The position numbers were made by a program, and so were the translations under genes. The notes below the pieces were generated by a model. It was not told the DNA's origin and ran no database searches. It saw only the letters and a program-made list of their open reading frames with translations. Below, piece by piece: positions 1-10,846 of a DNA stretch of 64,000 bases (position 1 is its first letter; each line of letters opens with the position of its first letter). Source of the stretch: Siphonodentalium dalli (lineage: Eukaryota > Mollusca > Scaphopoda > Gadilida > Siphonodentaliidae); NCBI GenBank assembly GCA_032622095.1, contig CP136068.1, positions 59,854,025 to 59,918,024 of the forward strand. The letters are read 5' to 3'.

Positions 1-59
1 GACTATGCGAGAACTGTCAGAACTAATTTTCAAATTCCAAGTTACATGCATTTTTTGCC

Positions 60-100
60 ATATCGTCGCATCGGTGCTAAAGTGTTCTATATCCATTTTG
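60..100 (+). repeat. Left 41-bp terminal inverted repeat
   Basis: This is identical over 41 bases to the reverse complement of 28260-28300. It contains the first subterminal motif copy (73-94, minus orientation). Similarity stops at its inner edge: the left arm continues with TAATTTTTG where the right arm, reverse-complemented, continues with GCGGGAAAA. Confidence 0.85.
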
Positions 101-352
101 TAATTTTTGTGGGAAATCGACGTTGAAATTTTGGCGTGCCATGGGGCACACCCAGAGGTATCATTTCGTAAAAAACACATTAGCTATCGATGTCGGACCA
201 TAAAACAATAATACTGACATAGTTTCCGTGGTAGAAACGAACTGTCGTCCAAATTATTCAATAAAACGTGTTTGGAGATAGAACACTTAAGCGCTATTTG
301 ACCCGGATTTGTTGTGTGCTTAAATGGGTATGGATATAGAACATTATAGCAC
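73..352. repeat. Left subterminal motif cluster (TAGAACAnTnTAGCAC core)
   Basis: Three copies of a motif close to GGATATAGAACACTTTAGCA lie at 73-94 (minus), 274-294 (plus) and 332-352 (plus). They match the cluster at the right end of the element. Clustered subterminal repeats of this type are usually transposase binding sites; that role is inferred here. Confidence 0.6.
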
Positions 353-1427
353 GTGTATCAGCCCAGTTAATAATACATACTAAAATGGGAACATCGTCGA
401 TACGCTGCCATTTCATTCAATATTACAAATAAATCCAACGCAATTAATCATTCATTAAGCCCATTCGTAAAGTCAATATCAACACCAGTTTAGAGGTCAG
501 AGGTCACATTAATTGGGACATTTCTATAATGCGATTAAAAACCAGCTAATGCATCTTAATATTGTTAGTTTCGTGAAGAATCGCTGCTTTATGTCACGGA
601 AACTGCAAAAAAGCTGACAAGTTCCAGAATAATGCGATAACAGAAAGTGTTTAGAAATGTTCCACACTGACTTCTGACCTCTTAACCGGTGTTTTCTGAC
701 TTTACCAATGCACGTTGGGATTATGCTATTTAGTTGTGGTATACCCGACCATATTACAAGCATGCAGTTCAACAAGCCCGATTGACACCAATTGCATATT
801 AAATGTCCATTTGTTGCTCGAGTCACCGATTATGTCTATACAAAATACTTGTTATTGACTATTGAGTCTGGATAAGAAATAAGCACAGAACACACAACCG
901 TACCTCGACAAAAGGACATGTTCACAGTTTAATCAACCGGATAAGTTAAAAATGCAACGTTGTTGGAGCTTCTTCTGATACATGGTATATGGTATACAAT
1001 GGTATACTATGGAATATGTATATTTGTAATTTGGTGATTCGAATAAAAATGGACCTTTAATCATTATGTCAAATCAGGATTGGTCAATTCTTTTGTTCCG
1101 GTTCACCGTTTTGGGGAGAGATTTGTATCTAAAAATTGCTGCTAATACTCAAAACCTTTAATTCGAAACCACATGGAGAAATAGAAACTCAATAATATCT
1201 GTCCTATGCCCTGGTACTTGGGGAAGTCATTATACAAAATTAACTGGAACCCGGATCCTCATCCACGGGTTCTAAAACTTAATACATATTGGTCTCATGG
1301 AAACAACAGGTTTAACCGTTTTTCACCAGAACAAATCAACAAAACACAATGAACTTCTTTATAACAACACCATATTGTGTAGCGCTACATGTACATGTAT
1401 GCGTGAAGCGTTACCGGTTATCATCCC
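353..1427. other. Gene-free left flank of the large element
   Basis: No coding sequence could be supported. The longest open frame (524-826, minus, 100 codons) has no recognisable domain. A short GGTATA/ATGGTATAC simple repeat lies around 980-1020. This segment is the 3' side of the minus-strand transposase gene. Confidence 0.5.
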
Positions 1428-1492
1428 TTGAGTGCAATAAGGTGCCAACTGTATTCATATTATAAATTCAGTCGGTACATTATTGCACTCAA
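1428..1492. other. Hairpin 3' of the transposase gene
   Basis: Two 24-base arms (1428-1451 and 1469-1492) are reverse complements at 21 of 24 positions, with the outer 13 bases (TTGAGTGCAATAA) perfect and a 17-base loop. It sits 48 bases downstream of the transposase stop codon on the minus strand, so it could be a 3' processing structure in the transcript or a small internal repeat. Confidence 0.6.
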
Positions 1493-1539
1493 TGGACAAT
1501 ATAATTATACAAGTACACTTGAAGTTTGTGAATGAACCA

Positions 1540-3714
1540 CTATCCCCTCCTCTTCATCTTGAAAAGGACTGCTTCATAATATTCCCTATCAAACGTGGAC
1601 ATGTATTTCAGCATACTCTTGAGATCGGCGAGTTTTTCTTTGGAGAGTTTCGGTCGCTTTTGTACAATTTCTGGTGTCGGTATAGCGATAGTTCTCTGTC
1701 GGCGACTAGCTGGAATTAGAGACGCCTCACTGAAATCCAACGCCGCAAAATCCAACTTAAATGCACACGTGTTTGGCTTTAGTTTTTCACACACCACATG
1801 TTTCACTTGGGTGAATGGTACTCGGTTAAACTTGAAGTGTGAGGCTGCTTTTTGATAATTAAAGAAATCATCATTCTGCATTTGTATAACGCGGGTGTAA
1901 TTTTCACGTACATGTGTAAGCACCCTTATTAAAGCCATTGGGCTCATTATTTCCGACACAGACATAATTTTTTCGAAGTGCGAGTGTGCGTTGTCCACCT
2001 CCTGCACTGAGGAGTGACCTGGCGTGGAAAACTTCTGTTCAATCCTGTCTATATGTGGGTGGGTATCAAGAAAATGCTTTAACGCTAGCGACATGTGTGA
2101 ATTCCGATTTTGTGGAACACAAGAATCACTCCACAGTATGACTGTTTTAGTTTCGGGCAAATCCACTAGTATTCGTTTCAAAAGTTTAATCAATGCGCTT
2201 GCGATTGAATTGCCGTCTCTACCCGACTGATTCTCTGTCCATATAGCGTTGTAGTTAATTTAATTTTTAGAACAATTGGCAGTTAGGTTGAATGTAGTGA
2301 GCTTCCTTTTGTACAAAAAATTAGAGACGTTCGATTTTGGTAATGTTATTACGTTTTGCATGTCAAAACATATTACTACGTCTCCACCATCACGATCTCT
2401 TTTTCTCTGTGCGCGTGTATTATCCTTATCATTCATATGTGCCAGGTATAACGACATTACATTGTCGGAAATATTTTCGGAATTTTTCACACTGGTATTA
2501 TACAGATAACACTTATCACACAAATCCTTTTTGGGAACATGGAATCTAAGGTTAAATTCGTAGTTGAAAACATTTCTGTAATAATTTTGATTGATCACAG
2601 TGAAGCCGTGTTGTGAGCACCATTCGGTATATATCTGATACATTTTTGACAGTGATAATCCTGGTTCAAGGTATTCCCTCTTTGTCGTACTCCTACAGTA
2701 GTGAGACGGTATTCTTGGAAAGGAATTTATGCGATCCCGTACGTGCTGAACAACATGATCTGGTACTTTTTTTTAAATATGTCTACCTCTTCTATCCTCA
2801 AAACCACCATCGTCGCACCGTTCGTGAAAATAGCTGATCCTTCGCTGACTAATGTCCAGGGTGGTCAGAAAGTACTTCTTACATACACGAATTTTTGAAT
2901 CATTGACTGTGAAATAGTATTTAATTGAGAAATTTCTCCTTTTCGGGGTGTGTTCATCAGAAGGACGCGCACGTTCTGTGTTTACGCGTTCTGTGTTGCG
3001 CGCGTAGAATCCATTTTTTTCTGTGTCAGTTAGCTCCCAAAATTTTGTATGTACGGATTGTCTCTCGTCCTCTGTAATCATTATTGAACATTTGTACCGA
3101 CATTTTCCATTACAATCTTTTTTTTTCTTCACGCGTTTTGCTTCTTTTCCTCTGCCCTTATAATCATTATAGTTTTCGCCAGCCTGCCGCATCCGTTTGC
3201 GCACATTTCTTGTCCATGCTACCGGGTCCCGAACCCGCTTGCGCGATTTTCTAGTAGGGTTATCATTTTGGGCGGTACATGTATCTGTAGCTGCACTCCG
3301 TGTTGTAGTTTCCCCTGGATCAACACTTGGATCAGTCACACTAATGTGTGATAATGTATCAACTGCCGATGTACTGGTGCCGGCAGTTGCAGTTTCATCT
3401 TCCTCGTGATCCGGGATATCGCGATACTCATCAATACATAACTCTGAAGTCGGGCGAAGGTTACTGATAGGGCACACCTCTGGAACTATGACATCTTGAA
3501 AAATGTCAACGATTGTTTGCACGTGAGAAAACTTGTCTAATAGAGTTTCACTAGACCCAGCATTAAGCATGCAGTCACTATCAGACGGTGCTTGGTCGTC
3601 ATTGAAATTGATCACAGGATCTACGCTAACAATGCAGTCATCAATATCGGAATCTTCCAAGGCAGTTTCAGGTATGTTGTCGAACAGTTCCAAAGCTTCT
3701 TGAACGTCCATCAT
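1540..3714 (-). pseudogene. DUF7869-type transposase, two in-frame TAA stops
   Basis: This is a single frame of about 724 codons interrupted only by TAA at 2773-2775 and 2260-2262, with no frameshift; coding similarity continues straight through both. Order: an acidic N-terminus; a Lys/Arg-rich stretch and a small cysteine cluster (CNGKCRYKC) near 3090-3130; a helix-turn-helix-like segment (VCKKYFLTTLDISQRRIS) near 2870; CDKCYLYN near 2510; then an RNase-H-like core. Core acidic residues are Asp in CFDMQ (2362-2364), Asp in WSDSCVPQNRN (2125-2127), and Asp/Glu in VDNAHSHFEK (1993-1995, 1972-1974), all present. The layout matches the large DUF7869-containing family common in invertebrate genomes, which I take to be DDE transposases. 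The first ATGs are at 3714 and 3711; an in-frame GTG lies at 3723, overlapping the stop of the upstream F-box gene. The core is preserved but the frame is broken twice, so it is probably a recently dead gene. Superfamily not assigned. Confidence 0.75.
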
Positions 3715-3719
3715 GGTGT

Positions 3720-4454
3720 TCACCTGTACAGGTCGATAGAATCAACAGGAACACAACAGTTGGTATGCCGCTTAGCTTCTCTGCGAAATGACTCAAGCGA
3801 CGATTTGTTCTCAAGTGTTAGTTGAAGGTAGGTGATTGAACTGTTAATGACAAGGTTTAGTAAACTGAAAGCATCAAGCAAAGAGAACGGGATTCCTGAT
3901 ATGTCTAGTGTTTGCAAACTTGTCAGGTGTTGTGTGATCAAGAAGACAGTTCCAGAGCGAATACCAGTGAAAGAAATATATAAATGTTTCAAGTTTACAC
4001 AACATTTAATAGTCGTAAAATCAGCGTCTTGTTTGTTGGTGCATTCCGATACATCAAGAAATTCTAATCTCGTAAGCAAGGGCAGGAAACATAACGTTGA
4101 CAGCTCGCATGCAGATAGATTAAGAGATATGAGTCGTTTAGCTCGAAGCAGACCACGTGTAATCTGAAAGTCAATGTTCCACCTCTCGCAATTAATATAG
4201 GCGTTTGCGATCTCAAAGTGAATGAAGAAGTTGGAATGTAACATTATATAGTTCAGATCCAGATTGGTTAACGAAATCCCATCGTGGAACTCGAAGTGTC
4301 TCCATAACTGTCCGTTATATTTAATTATCTCTCCAAACCGCTTACAACACCTATAGACACTCGTTGTATGAGTTCGACGAGAGGTAGGAGTGCGAATATC
4401 TTTACCACAAGGCACTCCGGGAAGTCATCAAGCGAGAGAGGTTCCGAGACAGAT
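3720..4454 (-). pseudogene. F-box/leucine-rich-repeat gene, main exon, one frameshift
   Basis: The exon opens after a splice acceptor (TTGTATTTTCAG, AG at 4455-4456). Its first part encodes an F-box start (LDDFPECLVVKIFALLPLVELIQRVS). The frame is then lost near 4355-4358 and resumes in a second frame as RCCKRFGEIIKYNGQLWRH. A two-base insertion (TCTATAGG for TCTAGG) explains the break, since RVS-RCCKRF is the expected F-box continuation. About five leucine-rich repeats follow, for example LISLNLSACEL, LEFLDVSECT, LKHLYISFTGI, LQTLDISGI and ITYLQLTLEN. F-box/LRR proteins are substrate adaptors of SCF ubiquitin ligases, with the F-box binding Skp1 and the LRRs binding the target. The total would be about 265 residues. 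The end (AGG TGA) overlaps the GTG codon of the transposase frame, and TACAG|GTGAAC there resembles both a splice acceptor and a donor, so alternative splicing to the transposase is possible. Confidence 0.72.
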
Positions 4455-4635
4455 CTGAAAATACAAGAAAAATGAAGTTGTATAATAAACCACATACTAA
4501 GATTTCTTGAGCTCAAACTGACATGGATTTACAGGCAGGCTACATGACTATCTAGAAAATAGTGTATAACACAATTAATACATAACAATCAAGAAATTCG
4601 ACAAACTGACCTCCAAACTATTTCGAAACACATAC
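4455..4635 (-). other. Intron segment between F-box exon and tandem array
   Basis: This lies between the splice acceptor of the F-box exon and the first terminal repeat of the array. It ends with ATAC (4632-4635), which is repeated directly after the array (27064-27067). No other feature was seen. Confidence 0.5.
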
Positions 4636-4771
4636 GGGTGATTCTCCATTAAATGAACAATTTCGTCCAGAACATTCTGGGGAAAAAAAGTTTGTCACAT
4701 GCCGATGAATTTTATGTGAGTATGTAGCACAGATATTGGTGACCACGAAAATGACATTTGGAAAAATTATA

Positions 4772-4855
4772 GGGTCAGGTCAAGGTCAATCAAGGTCGTT
4801 CATTACAGCATGTGCCAATGACGTTTTTTGGGGTTGAATCAGGGCAACGTCATTG
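4772..4855 (+). other. GGTCA cluster and hairpin in array unit 1
   Basis: Four GGTCA-type half-sites occur within 4772-4797. A 10-bp perfect inverted repeat follows: CAATGACGTT at 4816-4825 and AACGTCATTG at 4846-4855, with a 20-base loop. All eleven units carry the same arrangement. AGGTCA is the half-site of many nuclear receptors; binding here is only a possibility. Confidence 0.5.
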
Positions 4856-5759
4856 TCAAATTCGCCCTTTCTCCAAAACTTGTTGACATGTGCCCTTTAA
4901 TAGTTGAATTATCGTTATGAGTATATATTGTTTGAGTAGCCGATGATGTGTCCGCCCAAACGACGTATTGCGTAGCTCCGCGCGTTGAGACGTCTATGAG
5001 ATACAGCCATTTGAATATACGTGGTGGAAATTGATGTGCTTTGTGGGCGTGACTTAGAGTTCAAACTCTCTAAAGGTCAACGAATACAGCGTTCATATAT
5101 GATAATTGGAAACAGATTTTGATCGCATAAAAGGCGATTCCTATCAAGTCGGGCATGCCCTGGTCCCTCGTACACTTGGTTTGACTCCAAACGATCGAGG
5201 AACTCTGATGTAGACAACGTGAACATACGTCAATCAAAGTCTGTTCCCCAAGGGGTTCGCCAAATTGCAATGATAATTTAGAGTAGAAAACATTGTCGAT
5301 GGATTTCTCTTACATGTTTCAAGATATTGAACTGAAATTTGGTATTTAGGGGTTTCTCGGTGCGCTCAATCAGATAGAATTGTCAGTGTGATATTCTGAT
5401 GGTCCAAAATGTGTATTTTGACGCCGTTGCTATAACACACGAGCCGGAAATCGCCCCGCAGGCAGAACGGTTGACAAGTACGGAAATAATTGACTTTTCA
5501 AACTGTCATCTGCTTCTCACTGAGACTGTTTGATGTAAACGTCAATCCATTTAGAGAATTCGTTAGATTCCGTTGATCACCCCCCCCCCCCCCCCCCACC
5601 ACCACTCATTCACTCACCCCCCCCCCGATTTTATATAAACGCACTAAAACTAATCCATATGTCATATTTGTTCTTTTTATTTACACCCAGATCATCCCTT
5701 AACATGTTTTATTTGTTAGATCGTGTTTGCGTCTCTGGATATTTCAAAATTAAAATTGA

Positions 5760-6157
5760 GTCATTACCCAAACAGAAGGAGTGTTTGGGTAATGACGCGT
5801 TTGGGTAATGACGATTTTCGTTTCAGCGTGCTCTTATATTTTGAATATCCATCACCTATGAAAATGAACTAGTTTATGAACAAACAACCGCTGCGAGCTT
5901 TCGAAATAAACTTTTAATCGTTCGCCTACAGCATGTAACATTCAATTATCTGCGTTTGTGTAATGACGCTGAATAAATATACGCTAGCGATTTCTAGTTT
6001 CAAAGGTTGATTTTGAAAAATTATTCAAGGAAACATAACCTTGGTTTATTTTTTCTAGACATTAAAGGATATTTACTCCACGATGCAACCATAGATATGA
6101 ACAAGCTATGTTTCTGGTGAAAATATCCGCCGTCTTTATCGTGCGTTTGGGTAATGA
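5760..6157 (+). repeat. GTTTGGGTAATGAC motif cluster with hairpin in array unit 1
   Basis: The 14-mer occurs inverted at 5760-5773 and direct at 5783-5796 and 5799-5812, with variants at 5954-5967 and 6145-6157. The first two form a perfect 14-bp stem with a 9-base loop. The cluster is conserved in all eleven units. Confidence 0.7.
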
Positions 6158-6556
6158 TTCTATATAACGGGACATGCTTTTGGAAGACTTCACATGCTTT
6201 CCACTAACTAAATATTTTATTTCATAAAATTATACGAATTGCATGGCGTTCAGTGCAAAATTCGCACAAGAATATTAATTGGTTTAAAGATAAATCGTTC
6301 GGTGGCGAATGGGAACAATCAGGGAAGTTGAATGCCTTTGATTTGGGACATGCTGTTTCGGGGTACGTAGCCTGTAATATACACATGGCATATATGTTGT
6401 CACACGTCCATACTAAACCCGAAATGTATCTAATAAATGCCTGTATCGTGAGCTACAAGATCATTACCATCACTTTTATGTATGGTGGCCATTGTTTTTC
6501 ATAGGATGAACTAATAACGCAGGACATGGGTTTGCTCGTTTACGGGAGAATCACCC

Positions 6557-6704
6557 ATGCGCGTATTTGCGTACGCAATACTTGCGTACATGTGCGTACT
6601 TGCATAATTGCGTACGCAATATTTGCGTACATGCGCGTATTTGCGTACGCAATACTTGCGTACATGTGCGTACTTGCATAATTGCGTACGCAATATTTGC
6701 GTGT
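6557..6704 (+). repeat. 148-bp dimer spacer between array units 1 and 2
   Basis: Two tandem copies of a 74-bp monomer that differ only in the last two bases (AC, then GT). Each monomer holds two perfect palindromes built on TTGCGTACGCAA and is a mosaic of GCGTA steps. The same dimer occurs at 8627-8774, 10699-10846, 12769-12916, 14840-14987, 16911-17058 and 20984-21131. Confidence 0.9.
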
Positions 6705-8626
6705 GGGTGATTCTCCATTAAATGAACAATTTCGTCCAGAACATTCTGGGAAAAAAAAGTTTGTCACATGCCGATGAATTTTATGTGAGTATGTAGCACA
6801 GATATTGGTGACCACGAAAATGACATTTGGAAAAATTATAGGGTCAGGTCAAGGTCAATCAAGGTCGTTCATTACAGCATGTGCCAATGACGTTTTTTGG
6901 GGTTGAATCAGGGCAACGTCATTGTCAAATTCGCCCTTTCTCCAAAACTTGTTGACATGTGCCCTTTAATAGTTGAATTATCGTTATGAGTATATATTGT
7001 TTGAGTAGCCGATGATGTGTCCGCCCAAACGACGTATTGCGTAGCTCCGCGCGTTGAGACGTCTATGAGATACAGCCATTTGAATATACGTGGTGGAAAT
7101 TGATGTGCTTTGTGGGCGTGACTTAGAGTTCAAACTCTCTAAAGGTCAACGAATACAGCGTTCATATATGATAATTGGAAACAGATTTTGATCGCATAAA
7201 AGGCGATTCCTATCAAGTCGGGCATGCCCTGGTCCCTCGTACACTTGGTTTGACTCCAAACGATCGAGGAACTCTGATGTAGACAACGTGAACATACGTC
7301 AATCAAAGTCTGTTCCCCAAGGGGTTCGCCAAATTGCAATGATAATTTAGAGTAGAAAACATTGTCGATGGATTTCTCTTACATGTTTCAAGATATTGAA
7401 CTGAAATTTGGTATTTAGGGGTTTCTCGGTGCGCTCAATCAGATAGAATTGTCAGTGTGATATTCTGATGGTCCAAAATGTGTATTTTGACGCCGTTGCT
7501 ATAACACACGAGCCGGAAATCGCCCCGCAGGCAGAACGGTTGTTGACAAGTACGGAAATAATTGACTTTTCAAACTGTCATCTGCTTCTCACTGAGACTG
7601 TTTGATGTAAACGTCAATCCATTTAGAGAATTCGTTAGATTCCGTTGATCACCCCCCCCCCCCCACCACCACTCATTCACTCACCCCCCCCCCCGATTTT
7701 ATATAAACGCACTAAAACTAATCCATATGTCATATTTGTTCTTTTTATTTACACCCAGATCATCCCTTAACATGTTTTATTTGTTAGATCGTGTTTGCGT
7801 CTCTGGATATTTCAAAATTAAAATTGAGTCATTACCCAAACAGAAGGAGTGTTTGGGTAATGACGCGTTTGGGTAATGACGATTTTCGTTTCAGCGTGCT
7901 CTTATATTTTGAATATCCATCACCTATGAAAATGAACTAGTTTATGAACAAACAACCGCTGCGAGCTTTCGAAATAAACTTTTAATCGTTCGCCTACAGC
8001 ATGTAACATTCAAATTATCTGCGTTTGTGTAATGACGCTGAATAAATATACGCTAGCGATTTCTAGTTTCAAAGGTTGATTTTGAAAAATTATTCAAGGA
8101 AACATAACCTTGGTTTATTTTTTCTAGACATTAAAGGATATTTACTCCACGATGCAACCATAGATATGAACAAGCTATGTTTCTGGTGAAAATATCCGCC
8201 GTCTTTATCGTGCGTTTGGGTAATGATTCTATATAACGGGACATGCTTTTGGAAGACTTCACATGCTTTCCACTAACTAAATATTTTATTTCATAAAATT
8301 ATACGAATTGCATGGCGTTCAGTGCAAAATTCCGCACAAGAATATTAATTGGTTTAAAGATAAATCGTTCGGTGGCGAATGGGAACAATCAGGGAAGTTG
8401 AATGCCTTTGATTTGGGACATGCTGTTTCGGGGTACGTAGCCTGTAATATACACATGGCATATATGTTGTCACACGTCCATACTAAACCCGAAATGTATC
8501 TAATAAATGCCTGTATCGTGAGCTACAAGATCATTACCATCACTTTTATGTATGGTGGCCATTGTTTTTCATAGGATGAACTAATAACGCAGGACATGGG
8601 TTTGCTCGTTTACGGGAGAATCACCC
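6705..8626 (+). mobile_element. Array unit 2
   Basis: 1922 bp, followed by a dimer spacer (8627-8774). It is representative of the homogenised form of the unit. Confidence 0.85.
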
Positions 8627-8774
8627 ATGCGCGTATTTGCGTACGCAATACTTGCGTACATGTGCGTACTTGCATAATTGCGTACGCAATATTTGCGTAC
8701 ATGCGCGTATTTGCGTACGCAATACTTGCGTACATGTGCGTACTTGCATAATTGCGTACGCAATATTTGCGTGT

Positions 8775-10698
8775 GGGTGATTCTCCATTAAATGAACAAT
8801 TTCGTCCAGAACATTCTGGGAAAAAAAAGTTTGTCACATGCCGATGAATTTTATGTGAGTATGTAGCACAGATATTGGTGACCACGAAAATGACATTTGG
8901 AAAAATTATAGGGTCAGGTCAAGGTCAATCAAGGTCGTTCATTACAGCATGTGCCAATGACGTTTTTTGGGGTTGAATCAGGGCAACGTCATTGTCAAAT
9001 TCGCCCTTTCTCCAAAACTTGTTGACATGTGCCCTTTAATAGTTGAATTATCGTTATGAGTATATATTGTTTGAGTAGCCGATGATGTGTCCGCCCAAAC
9101 GACGTATTGCGTAGCTCCGCGCGTTGAGACGTCTATGAGATACAGCCATTTGAATATACGTGGTGGAAATTGATGTGCTTTGTGGGCGTGACTTAGAGTT
9201 CAAACTCTCTAAAGGTCAACGAATACAGCGTTCATATATGATAATTGGAAACAGATTTTGATCGCATAAAAGGCGATTCCTATCAAGTCGGGCATGCCCT
9301 GGTCCCTCGTACACTTGGTTTGACTCCAAACGATCGAGGAACTCTGATGTAGACAACGTGAACATACGTCAATCAAAGTCTGTTCCCCAAGGGGTTCGCC
9401 AAATTGCAATGATAATTTAGAGTAGAAAACATTGTCGATGGATTTCTCTTACATGTTTCAAGATATTGAACTGAAATTTGGTATTTAGGGGTTTCTCGGT
9501 GCGCTCAATCAGATAGAATTGTCAGTGTGATATTCTGATGGTCCAAAATGTGTATTTTGACGCCGTTGCTATAACACACGAGCCGGAAATCGCCCCGCAG
9601 GCAGAACGGTTGTTGACAAGTACGGAAATAATTGACTTTTCAAACTGTCATCTGCTTCTCACTGAGACTGTTTGATGTAAACGTCAATCCATTTAGAGAA
9701 TTCGTTAGATTCCGTTGATCACCCCCCCCCCCCCCCACCACCACTCATTCACTCACCCCCCCCCCCGATTTTATATAAACGCACTAAAACTAATCCATAT
9801 GTCATATTTGTTCTTTTTATTTACACCCAGATCATCCCTTAACATGTTTTATTTGTTAGATCGTGTTTGCGTCTCTGGATATTTCAAAATTAAAATTGAG
9901 TCATTACCCAAACAGAAGGAGTGTTTGGGTAATGACGCGTTTGGGTAATGACGATTTTCGTTTCAGCGTGCTCTTATATTTTGAATATCCATCACCTATG
10001 AAAATGAACTAGTTTATGAACAAACAACCGCTGCGAGCTTTCGAAATAAACTTTTAATCGTTCGCCTACAGCATGTAACATTCAAATTATCTGCGTTTGT
10101 GTAATGACGCTGAATAAATATACGCTAGCGATTTCTAGTTTCAAAGGTTGATTTTGAAAAATTATTCAAGGAAACATAACCTTGGTTTATTTTTTCTAGA
10201 CATTAAAGGATATTTACTCCACGATGCAACCATAGATATGAACAAGCTATGTTTCTGGTGAAAATATCCGCCGTCTTTATCGTGCGTTTGGGTAATGATT
10301 CTATATAACGGGACATGCTTTTGGAAGACTTCACATGCTTTCCACTAACTAAATATTTTATTTCATAAAATTATACGAATTGCATGGCGTTCAGTGCAAA
10401 ATTCCGCACAAGAATATTAATTGGTTTAAAGATAAATCGTTCGGTGGCGAATGGGAACAATCAGGGAAGTTGAATGCCTTTGATTTGGGACATGCTGTTT
10501 CGGGGTACGTAGCCTGTAATATACACATGGCATATATGTTGTCACACGTCCATACTAAACCCGAAATGTATCTAATAAATGCCTGTATCGTGAGCTACAA
10601 GATCATTACCATCACTTTTATGTATGGTGGCCATTGTTTTTCATAGGATGAACTAATAACGCAGGACATGGGTTTGCTCGTTTACGGGAGAATCACCC
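8775..10698 (+). mobile_element. Array unit 3
   Basis: 1924 bp, followed by a dimer spacer (10699-10846). Poly-C lengths here open a 77-codon frame from 9715 that is not shared by most units, showing that such frames are accidental. Confidence 0.85.
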
Positions 10699-10846
10699 AT
10701 GCGCGTATTTGCGTACGCAATACTTGCGTACATGTGCGTACTTGCATAATTGCGTACGCAATATTTGCGTACATGCGCGTATTTGCGTACGCAATACTTG
10801 CGTACATGTGCGTACTTGCATAATTGCGTACGCAATATTTGCGTGT

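Larger units (their letters stand above)
4636..6556 (+). mobile_element. Array unit 1 (most divergent copy)
   Basis: 1921 bp, followed by a 148-bp dimer spacer (6557-6704). It differs from the rest by GGGGA7 instead of GGGA8 after ACATTCT, GGTTGACAAG instead of GGTTGTTGACAAG near 5470, one fewer A near 5944, and one fewer C near 6262. The last change shifts the frame of the 88-codon reading frame seen in other units. Confidence 0.85.

Noticed and set aside
524-826. 100-codon minus-strand frame near the left end
   Set aside because: No domain or splice context; it lies in the 3' flank of the transposase gene, and its composition looks non-coding.
5070-5270. 66-codon minus-strand frame in all eleven units
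   Set aside because: It has no domain and no start or splice context, and it is identical by homogenisation only.
6540-6815. 91- and 60-codon minus-strand frames repeated across the array
   Set aside because: They run through the palindromic 74-bp spacer; their Tyr-Ala-Arg-rich repeats are the GCGTA spacer translated, and length follows spacer copy number.
8308-8574. 88-codon plus-strand frame repeated in ten of the eleven array units
   Set aside because: It is conserved only because the units are near-identical; it is destroyed by one base in unit 1, has no recognisable domain and shows no separate coding constraint.
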